NCBI GenBank assembly: GCA_032622095.1
Contig: CP136066.1
Span: 105,669,319-105,733,318, forward strand
Source of the DNA: Siphonodentalium dalli
Taxonomy: Eukaryota; Mollusca; Scaphopoda; Gadilida; Siphonodentaliidae
DNA length: 64,000 nt
Direction of reading: 5' to 3'
A program made the position numbers and the translations under genes. The notes below the pieces were generated by a model. It did no database searches and was not told the DNA's origin. It saw only the letters and a list, made by a program, of their open reading frames with translations. This document shows, piece by piece, positions 12,701-24,700 of the stretch. Positions within the stretch are counted from its first letter, which is position 1. Every line of letters starts with the position of its first letter.

Positions 12701-15700
12701 ATCTTAAGTTGGTATGTAAACCTTGTCCAAGGATTAAGGACTTCCTCATTTTGTGATCTCCTTGGATGATTTTAGTAGTCTGATAGTTTGTATAGGTTTC
12801 AAAATTGGTCATTTTTTCTCACTACATTTACTGGGTTTGGAATTGTTTTTTCATAAAAGTACAACCCAAATATTACAGAAACAAAGGTATTATCCACAAA
12901 TCTGCCTTAAAATGGCAACAAACAAAAACAAGTGCTCAGTCCAAATTGCCAAACTCTTGTGACAACTCTTTCGTCATTTGATGAGATTTACAATCATTGA
13001 CTGCATTTCTTTAAATAATTGAAAAGTCAAGATTGTAAATAAAAGTGAGTTGTGTGCATTTTCTATTCAATATCCCCCATTGTATATATCAAATGCATGG
13101 CATGAATCTCTATGTGTATAAAATTGAAAGCAGCTGTTCTTTTGAGAAAATAAATTCATATGTTCTCTGGCTTCACATAATGCAACTACTCAACTAATAT
13201 AGAAACATTTCTCAGGCTTTAACTATTTCTATACTAATGGATTCTCCCACTCAGTTATAAAAGTATAAATTGGACTGGTCTATTATTCATTTGGAGGGGT
13301 GTTGAAAAAAATGAGCAGACAATTAGATAAAACAAGTGTAGAAGAGGTCATATTCATTGGTGGGAAATGTTCAGGTAATAAGTTCAACAAACGACCTATG
13401 AACATTTCCAAAGAGAACTACTCATCAATAAGTATTTAGTATAGAAAAGGTTAATATCACACATGCTGTGGCAGAATGAAGCTGACATGTGCTAAGGCTG
13501 TAAAACTATTGGGACAATTTACCACTGATGTTAACTTAATAACCAATCAATGATAGTCCCCCATATTGACTTAATTGCTTGCAAAGTTGTTATTAATCTT
13601 TTCCTTACCAAATACTCGTTATCCGGTACCTCCCTTAGGAAATGTTCAGATAATAAGTTAATAAAAATGGCCATATCCACCATTTGTTGAACTTATTATT
13701 TGGACATTAACTACAACCGATATTAGACCATTCTAATGTATACTTTTATTGCTGTACGGCAGGATCGATTCAGTTTGGAAAGAGTTAAATATATAATAAA
13801 TATGTGGACATAAAGTCAAGATTATTAACAGAAGTAGGGTTGTACCAACTACTGCCAAAACCACAACAAATATTTAGATAATTGTTTCACAATATATTTA
13901 CAGTAAAATGCTCTAAATAATTGACTCCTTAACCACAACAGAATCATGGGTAATTTTTCAGGATTTAGTTGGAAATATGGCTTGTTGCCATTCATCACAA
14001 AGCTCTAAGCTTTCCGATGAATGGCAACAAGCCATATTTCCGACTAAATCCTGAATAATTACCCATAATTCTGCTGTGGTTAAGGAATCGATTATTTAGA
14101 GCATTACTGTTTATATATAATACAAATGTGGACAAATTGAAATGTCAAGATTATTAACAGAAGTAGGGTTGTAACTTGTACCAACTACTGCCAAAGATCA
14201 CAGAAAGTATTTAGATAATTGTTTCACAATATGTATAGTCAGTCAGGCTCTAATATCACACATGTTGTCACAGAAAGATGCTGGCATGTGCTGAGGCTAT
14301 AAAACAATGTCCACAATTTACCACGGCTATTGAGGTCCCACTGATAGTCCTCCAGTACTGCTGCCTCGGGTTATTTCTCTCATTATTTGCTGACCTTATT
14401 GGTTATAAAATATGTTTATGGCCCTTCCAACACATGGGTAATTGCATGCAATGCCCATTGTCTTTAATTACCACCAATGGGCGTGACCCTAATGGGGGTA
14501 AAACAGTAGCGGGTCGTTTTATGATATCATATACTCCTGAATTGGATATAAAAGTATCTCAGCCAATAGATGGGAGTCACTTGTCCATTATTTTCTCTAG
14601 AAAAAATAGTTGCCTCGTATTTTTCAGGAATGTTAGCTAATATGAAATTTATTTTATGCAGTTTTTGTTTATATAATTTGGAAATATCAGTACATAGATA
14701 AAGGAAACTTTCTAGTTTCTCTCAGAAATAAAATGGATACTTCCGATACCAGCTTCAGAATTAGATAGCAATTTATAATAGAATGCTTTGGACCAGAGTA
14801 AAAAATCAAACCCTGATAATTTATTTGTGTTCATCTGTCCTCTTCAGAATATAAAGCATGCCGTGGGAAAGGCTGTGACAACATGTGGAATCTAACAAGC
14901 CACAACATTAAATTGCTGCACGGGACATTTTTTCCTAATTTCGTGGGCTGTCTTATTGTATCATGTGCACTCTTAAAATCTCACTCTTTTGTGAAAGTGA
15001 CTCTATGAGTTGAAAAAAAAATCATTTCTCAAACCCTTTAACATTTTCATGGATATATGTGATTAAAATATCACAAGAAATTCGTCAAGAATGTAGTACA
15101 AACAAAATATAATTCTTCACTTTTCCATAGTAAATTTAAACACAGGTCTATTAAAATTGTCTAAATTTGAGGTTATCTTGTCAAATCATGTCAATTCGCA
15201 AGCTTATCGAAATGTATAATACTGCCCAATTTTATCTAACCATCGCAAATAGTGATATACAGTCCCCACCCTCCACTCTTTAACCAGGGTTTTATTATTT
15301 CTTGCTGCAACCTGTTAAATATGTGGAGATAATTGGTGTCTTATCTCTAATGACATAATAGAGATGCCCCATGTTCTTCTGAAACCTAATCATAATTTGT
15401 TGTACTTTGGTAATAAGATCTCATGCACTCTAATCTTTATTTCACTGGAGCTTATACCCACAGGGTGCCTGTCATTTTCACAGTTGATAATTCAGACCAG
15501 GGTGGCCGAGACCTGTACACTGTAGACTATATTATCATAGCTCTCCCCACAGGGTTCTCCCTCGTTTGCACATTTTCCCTGTCGGATCTGGTCGGATATT
15601 AAATCGGAGGGGGCTTTTGTTAACAGGACAAACAACGGCTCACATCTGTTACCGATTGGAGTTTTTGTTATAACTATAAAAGAATGTAGCATGCTGTGCA

Positions 15701-18700
15701 CATTGACTGGTTTAATATGCTAAACTGGTCTCTATGGTGATTCCAACAACGCAAGCCGGCATCTATAGCAACTTGCTCGATTTGCCAGATAGGCCTGTAT
15801 CTCACTACTTATCAAATGATTAGCTTTCGCAGACATCTGATAGGAGAAATTACTGATTTATTTCTTGATTTATATAGTCCTCATATAATCCCTCCAAGGC
15901 TCTTCGACATCACAATGAATGTCCCGTGCTGTGATCAGTATATAATATAAGTTTATTCTCTTCTAATTTGTTAATCAATAAGTGATCTTAGTACCCTCTC
16001 TATAGTGTGTCTGCTGTCAATACATTGCCTACTAATAGCCCCCTGTCTGCAAGTTTGAATCCTCTTTGATTAGACTAGTGGTCTGATTACCATTCTGAAG
16101 AATTCTAGAATATTATCAGGAAAAGGTCCCTCCACATTTCACCCATCACCAAATTTTTGTGCTGGGAATTGTTCTTAGCCTTGCTGTCCGACTCCTTTCC
16201 GATTTTTCCATGTCTACATGTAGGTTTCAGTGGCTGCTGCTAGAGATTTACTTGCCTTTTAAGTTTTCTCCATTTGCCTGATCCATTTTTATACCCCCTA
16301 CTATTTATACAGGTATACTGTCTGGGCATGTATCTCAGCCTTGGGTTATCGTATCTAAATGAAATTTGGTACGAAGATTTGCCGTCATGACTGCTTTCAA
16401 AAGAGGTTCAAATGACTCTGTTCACGTTTTCCATTCTTGTTTAAATATTATTATGAACTTGCAAATAAACGGTTAACTCAATAAATTTCTATCAATACAT
16501 GTAAATTATTTTCCTTTATTTTATCAAAATTATTTCCATTTGTCTTGAAAATAAATAGCACATTAGCAAGTGATAAAATATCTTTATGGAGGGTACTGCC
16601 ACCAGCTAATACATGAATTTACATGTACATGGCATTCAAGTGTACAAAGCAGTGAAGGGCATCTTTCCCAATGTAAGTTATGCATTATAAGTACAGGTGT
16701 CTTGTCATGGCCATGGGGGGATTAGAGCCAGACCCATTGCGCCACCACCCCTGATCCTGATGGTATCTTGAGTAATGTCAGCTGATGTTATTGAATGCTC
16801 ATTTACCGCAGCCAAGTGCAAAAACACCAACCAATCAGTCACTATACAGCAATCAAAAAGAACCAAAACAAGAGCATTCAATTTCCTCTCACAAATTTAT
16901 TCACCTTGCCTCTGTTAAGTACCCCATACAATGGGACATGATATAAAGGCTTCAGTCACGCATCAACATTGAATGTCAATTAGTGTGTTCTCATGCATCA
17001 CTGGGCGCTGTCTCTGGATTATATGTGATTCAACCAATAGGAAATGTAGATGTTAGGCAGGGAGGATTTTATTTTATGTAATAAAGATTAACTAAGGTTA
17101 AAGAAAACAATAATTGGTTCTGATTTCCCTATCTTAAACCTGCTGCCCTCAAGTTTTAGTTTTTTTGTTTTACAAGGCAGAATTTTTGTATTTAACCCTT
17201 CAATGACGGAAACTGCGTTGTGCAGCATTAAATATCTTGTGCCAGCGCCTTCTCTTATATATTTGAGTCTCCCATAGGGAGCCTCGCATATACGTATGTA
17301 TAAGAGAATGCACCAGTTAGCTTACACGGTCAAGGTAAATATTGTTAGGCCAATGTATTCTCTTATATATGTATATATGCATGGTTCCCTATGGGAGACT
17401 CGCATATATATAAGGAGAATGCATTGGCACAGTGTGCTAGCATCACTAAATTCACCCTCTGGGGACCTCATTCTGCTTAATAGGGCTCATCTTCTCAGAA
17501 GTATCTACCGCTATTCTCAAAGTAATTGACCAGAAAAACGGGGTGATACCCCAGTCATGACCGCGGTAATAAACGGTAGCGGTATCGAGATGGTCACGGC
17601 AGTGGAGTTACGGTATTGGGCGATAATGATACCGCAGTCTTTTAGCGGGCACCGCATTAATTTTTTTTAATACCGCGGTGATTTTCATGGAACTCTTTGA
17701 GGGGAGGTATTTACTCCCACATACTTGTTCGCATTAACAAGCGGTATCAGTACCGCGGTATTGGAGGATACTGCGGTATAGTACCGCGGTATTAACGGGG
17801 TGACACCATGTTATTGGTGGTCATTTACTTTAAGTATAGCGGTATAGTCTCAAATTAACATGGTTTTAGTTACCTTTTCCCTTCTGTTCAGAATGAGGTC
17901 CCCAGAAGGGGGATTTGGTGATGCTAGCCCACTGGGGACCTCATTCTGCAAATGACAGACACACTATTTGCAGGCTTGCTGACCCTAATTGTTTCTGACT
18001 TGTAACCCGAACCAGACATTTAATTTTCTCTGGCCTAAGACATTGTTCGCCTGGTTGCATGTGACATTTATTATCATCATTGCAAAATCTAAGCTCTTCT
18101 ATTGGACATCTTTATTGGCAGAGCTTCCCACCTGCAGTTGTGACCTACCCCTTCCCCCACCCGTTGAGGGTACAGTTTCCTAACCTTTTCCCTTGCTACC
18201 CTACTCTATCTATGTTTACTCTTTTTTTTTTTATTCCCACTGAGCAATCCTCCTGTAAAATTTTAATAACTGTTTGTTTTGTAAAGTTATCTGGATAATA
18301 TGCAACAATAGTTGAAAATTATACCAGATTACAAGTCTGGTCTGTAAAACCTTTAAATGAAAATGAAAATAAAAATAAAATGAAATGCCCCTTTTATGTT
18401 ATTGAATCTTCTAGAGAGAGAGCTTATTTTTCTCTGTTGGGATTACAGCAGTACATAAGTGGAGTATACTAACAATATAAATAAAGCAGTGTCCTACAGT
18501 TATCATTAGTGCTAATAGTACTTGTGTTGTGTACAGTGAAAACCCGATACCTACATATAAAGCATGTTGTGTAAGTGAAGGTTATCACTTTACAGTAATG
18601 TGAAGCTGTTATTGACACTTGACAAGCTAGTTTTATCCTTGAACGCTAAACAGGGGGCAATGTAACTACAGTAATGCCCTAAGTAATCCAATCCTTGACC

Positions 18701-21700
18701 ACAGCAGAATTATGGGTAACTTTTCAGGATTTAGTCGGAAATATGGCTTGTTGCCATTCATCGGAAAGCTCTCACTGAGAGCATTCTGATTAATGGCAAC
18801 AAGCCATATTTCCGACTAATTCCTGAAAAGTTACCCATAATTCTGAGCACTGTGGTTAAGGAGTCAATTACTTAGTCTAATAGAGCATTACTGTATATAT
18901 AACCACTCTCATTCAGGGAGTGGGGCATCGAGGGGTGGAGGCATGGTGGCCCCTCACCTCGCCTGCCATTAGTACAATAATTTACATATGGACAACTTCC
19001 CTTTTGATAGCTGTGCCCCCTATCCCAGTAGCCCTCCACTCAGCATTGCGTCCGTCACTCCCTGCTCTCATTCCAAGAAAGATTGGGGAGGGGATATACT
19101 GGTATCAAGTTGACTGTGTGGACATGGGACTTGTATTTCTAAACAGATTTTATATTTTAAGCACAATGATTTGCTGAACTATGTTCATGATTTGAATACT
19201 AGCTATTTGGTAATGGTTTTCAGGCATTTAAATTTCCCAAATTCTAAGGTGGAAAAGGGCATGCCCAAAATCAGGAATATGTTATGAAGTTATCATTTTA
19301 TCATCCCTCGAGATTAGCTATGGCGAAAGGCAATGCCGTAGAAAATGCCTTAAACAAATTTGCACCATACAGCCTCATAATTGGGAATTTCTAAAGAGAA
19401 TATAGGAACAAGCATTTAATATCCTTGTGAAAATCAGTATAATCACACATTTTAAAGTATTTCTTTATATAATAGATTGTTTATTCGTACCTACATTTAT
19501 ATTAAACAAATGGAGCAAAAAATCTTAACAAAGTCAAGGGGAAATCCTAATATTCTTCACAAGCCATGAGATATATTTTCTGAATTGGCAATTTTAGGGT
19601 TAGAAAATTGGGAACTCTGACTATTTCCCATTGGGAAGAGCACCCACTGTCGGCCCCTGTCGTTGACCAAAAAAAGTCACTGATGTTTCTTTGTTTCTAT
19701 CAGAATTCTAAAGAGCATCTTGAGGAAGGCACGATAATAAACCCTCATGAACCAAGAACTATAATCTAGTATGTAAATGGGGCCTAATGAATAATCTGCT
19801 CTCTCTGTCCATTCTTTTCTTAAACGTTTACGCTATTTGCTTATTCACAATCAGCTGTAAATTAACAGCTATCTTCAGCCCATGTTCACAATTCACAGCG
19901 AATTACAACTCTTGTATAGAAAGTGAATCCCCGCTCTGTTATTACACAAGCTGACGAATAAACGAATTTTCTCTAATAGCCCTATACTGCGTTATCGAAC
20001 ACTCAGATTCGGGAAAGCTCATCAATACTGCTTTCCTACAACAGCCATCTCCAAAATAAAGCTAGGAGGAAAACCATTATAGGAAGAGGGACAGGCGCTA
20101 TCAGCAGAAACTAAAATTAATATGGAGGTTTCCATGGATACCGGAAGATGCTCGGTTTCAAAAGCACTGAGAAGTTTCTCATTGATTGCTGCGAGTAATG
20201 GTAGGGGGAACAAGGGAGGCCAATTTGCCAATAAACTTCGGTTGCCATGGCGAGAGGCAAGCCACTATTTGGCTGCAGTTTGCTGGGACGGGCTAACGGA
20301 CAGCTACGGAACCCATCTCTATATTAGGCTATATATCTTTGAATTGATCTCTCTTGGCGTATGATGATTGAATTTTTCTGCTGTCCACAATTGGCAGGAA
20401 AATAAGTTGTCAGTTTTTGCTTCTTATCTTCCTGATGTGTTGACCCTTTTTTGTTGCGTTGTTTTTCCATTTTTAGTGTATTGTAATTTATTGTCTATAT
20501 TCTCTGTCACTTCAACAATGAAAATTATCTGTTGGTTTCAGAGAGAGAGAGAGAGAGCTCTCGTTTATTTTATGTTGGTATTAACCCTTCTTTAGCCAAG
20601 TATATTCCCTTCTTAATCAACTACTTTATTAATATTCATTAAAAAAAAAAATAAAAAAATTATAGCCTGACTGAATTTACAGTAGTGCCCTAAATAATCG
20701 AATCCTTAACCACAGGAGAATTATGGGTAATTGTTCAAGATTTAGTCAGAAATATGGCTTGTTGCCATTCATTGGAAAGCTCTGACAGAGCTTTCAGATG
20801 AATGACAACAAGCCATATTTCCAACTAAATCCTGAAAAATTACCCATAATTCTCTTGCAGTTAAGGAGTCGATTATTTAGGGCATTACTGTATATTCCCA
20901 TCTTGTTCAACAACTTTATTAATGTTTATAAAAACAAATTAACAATTTGTATAGCCTGACTTTTGTTGGCAATTTGAGGTTTGTTATCCTCTCAGCTGAT
21001 AGGCCATGTTGCAACATTAATTTTATTTTTTATTGGGGGGATAAAAGACCACCCAAAGGGTTCATTTCAAGGGGAAATCACTCAATTGCAAATTAGAAAC
21101 CACTGACCGAACAAACTCCACGAGATATGAATGAGGTTACTTTTCCCCTTTGCATGGGTCACTAATCCAAAGTTATCAGAAATAAAAACCAGCCTTACCA
21201 TCACAACAGAGCTCATAATGGCATCATGTGCTATGCACCTTACTGACTTAACCACCAGGGGTCCATGATCACTTTTGGTTCTAGAGATGATACGATAACC
21301 TGTTCAGCCGATTAACTGTATATATGTAATGTGATAGTTATAAATGCTAGATATCTCTTCTAGGCACCACTTTAATAAGCTGCATGTAATGTAATATTTT
21401 ATTTAATAATATGATAATCATAATAATCATTAAAGATGTATTCAGGTTTCCAGACCTCCAGTTATATAACAAGAACATACAAAATAATAACAATTATTTT
21501 ACAATAATACAAAAAAAGAAGATATTCATTGGTACCGGTGTGCCCTGAATACATTTATAATTGTGTTCAGAAAATACCAAAAATGAAAAAAATGCTTGTT
21601 ACCTGACAGTCTATGTACAAAATTTAGAACTGTAGACTTGGTTAATCAAATTTGACTTTTACTGTATTCTTTTTTAGTTTACATTTACTGAAGCCATCAC

Positions 21701-24700
21701 CACTGATGCCCAGACCAATACCGAACACTCCATCACCACGTGAGTAACCTAGTGGATTCTCCCATCAGTTATAAAGTATACATTTGAATAGTCCATTATT
21801 CATTTGAAGGAATGTTTAAGAAATTGAAGCAGATAACAGATACCGGTAATACAAGTGCAGATAAATTCCTGATCATTGATATGAAATATTTGGAAATTTG
21901 TTGAACTTATAGAACATTTCCTATTAACTTGTCAATTGGTATTTAGTAAAGAAAGTTTTAAATTCAGTTTCAAGCGAGATATGCAACATCAAAAAGAATA
22001 GTTTGTTCAAATTTGTCTGGTAAATTACAAGAAAGGAAGGAAGTTGGAACATGTTGTTGATACTATTCAGTGAATTTTCATACAATGGAATCAATTTCTT
22101 TTATTTCTTTATATATGCACGGATTAATATACAAATTGAATTACCAACATTTTTTCAGGTCTTCGACTCTTAAGTTTTAAAAGGAGAAAAACTATTGAAT
22201 AAAAGTTTGAAAATATCAATCCTTTCACTCCTGTCAATTTACAATTTTCATTGATAGATTGAGAGTCTGTTTTTTATGACAGGAATTATATGAGTACGAT
22301 GTACAGTAATGCCCTAAATAATCCTTAACCACAGCAGAATTATGGGTAACTTTTCAGGATTTAGTCGGAAATATGGCTTGTTGCCATTCATCGGAAAGCT
22401 CTGAGAGCTTTCCGAATGGCAACAAGCCATATTTCTGACTAAATCCTGAAAAGTTACCCATAATTCTGCTGTGGTTAAGGAGTCGATTATTTAGGGCATT
22501 ACTGTAGTATACTTATACCAGATTTGTAGCCTTGTTCTCAGGTTTTTTAAACCAGAGAATGAGCAAATCAGTTTAAAATGAGGTTGATTTCTCTCTTATG
22601 AAGCCAACTGCTTGTGCACAAGTTTCGGAATGCTTTGATATATTTAATAGCTTTAATATATAACTTTTTTTATTAACTATTTCAGATTTATTCCCATTCC
22701 TCAGCAAGAGGCTATCACAGAATAATTATGACATTGGTATGAATAGAATATTTTATTTCTTATCTATAACATGCTATAATTTTGATAAAAAAGATAACTT
22801 ACATTATGTGATTACTCCGATCCAAGACACCCCGTGACAGCCCTGCCACTAAGTACTGTATCAATTGTCTATGCACACTACGGAGAGCACTACGGAGAGT
22901 GGGGTATGATCTCAGCTTTAATGCAACATTATTAACAAGCTTGTCCTGCAGATAGCCCATTCACACTTAACCAATTTATAGCAGAGCCTCAGCTCTGACG
23001 AGAAGCCGACACAGAGAAACCCTGAAGAAATACTGCTGTACGATTCGGAGCAAACACCTAAGAAGTGCTGTGAGGCGCCACTAAGCATTAAGCAAACATG
23101 GCCAACAGGGAGAGTCCCAACGAGCGGGTAAGGCAGGAGAGACCACTGGATAGCCCAACTCCTGTGACTAAGCACCGGCCTGGTGAGCTCACACTCTGGC
23201 AAAGAGCATGATGGAATAAGCCGACCAGCGACCGAATGGGCGGGTAACACAACCGTTACCACTGCAGGACGCACCAAAGTTGGACCAATGGCATGATGAC
23301 GCAGCCCCTGAAATGTAAAGAACAGCAGCAACGAGAGGCAAACAAGCAAGGCCATAGGCACAAAAACATGACATCACACAACAAAGAAGATGGCGAGCAA
23401 GTCGGGGCATGGAGCTCCAAGGGGGAGTGAGGGATCACGACACGTAGAATTTGCGATTGACTTACCATTCATGTCGACGGAAGGAGCAGCATTCCGGACG
23501 GATGTAAAATGCGGATTTTAGGTTCAGCTGATATAGAACGGATCATACCGAAAACCGAATGTCTGCCGGAATGAAATAGATCCGACAATCACATAAATCA
23601 CCTTGAACCTTATCGGCCCTGGGTGCAATATATGTTGAATAATATTTTAAGCGTTTCGAATCCCGCTCTATTCTGTTGAACGTCAAATGCTATTTTGGTT
23701 GCCTTTGGCAAGCAATCTCATAATACAATTGTCGTGGGGGAGTCACCTGTTACTGAGTAACTGGTCTGGAATTGGAATATTACAGTATGCTAATCCTGAT
23801 GTGCTCACTAGCTTCTCAGATTCCTTCCTCCTTAACGAGGATGGGTATTCAATGCCCTATGACCGGAGCAATAATCATGTAAAGCACATTGCGACTAATT
23901 TACTGTGGAATACACAATTATAAATGCATAGATTATTATTTTTATTATATAATTCTTGAATAGTAATAAATAAAGGAAATTTTTATTAACTGATAATTTA
24001 TAGTAGTCTTGAAGCTAAAATCATCTGCACATTGCCACACGTATGTATACATGTACAAGAGCGCTTTATATTCTGTCATCTAATGAAAATTGTGTTTATT
24101 TTTCAGACTTGGAAATTGAGGATGTTGCCAAAACTCTTGTTTCCTTGAAGGGCATGAATAACCAATGTGAGTAGCATTATAAGTCTTCAATAGCAGTAAT
24201 AAATAAATATCTGTTCTTCAACATTGATGTTTAGGGATTATAACACGTGCAGTGTATCATGAACATTGGTGCAGCTCAATGGTGCTGTTTGATAATCACA
24301 ATATGGGGAGCTCGATGTCATATTTCCAAATATACAACTATATCTAGAAATAACTTTATTTGACTTAAGCGTCCCACTAGAATGTTGAACACTCTTTGCT
24401 GTTACCACAATAGAAGGGAAGTAACTCTTTATCAAATTAGTCTTGATAAATAGTGTATGGAGTCAAATTAGTCCTGTTAAAGAATGGATAGAGTGATTTT
24501 AGTTAGCTGTTTCTTGTCGCGTAAATATACCACAATTAAAATAGAGTATGCACATATATATTTCAATTATATATATATCTGTTTGAATATATATACCAAA
24601 GGAATTAAGCTGTTTCACTGACTTGGTTAAAAGTGTATTTGGTAGCACTGATATAAAAGGAAGTTTGGAGCTATCACATTCCACGAAAGGGCAGCAACTC

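Noticed and set aside
12425..12769. 114-codon hydrophobic frame in FoxN intron 2
   Set aside because: Hydrophobic stretches come from T-rich DNA; no family recognised.
22918..23361. 147-codon minus-strand frame
   Set aside because: No recognisable domain; overlapping frames of 70-73 codons are equally open because the segment is GC-rich. Lies inside a FoxN intron.
23640..23680. tRNA-like TTCGAATCCC word at about 23655
   Set aside because: No matching acceptor, D or anticodon stems could be drawn around it.
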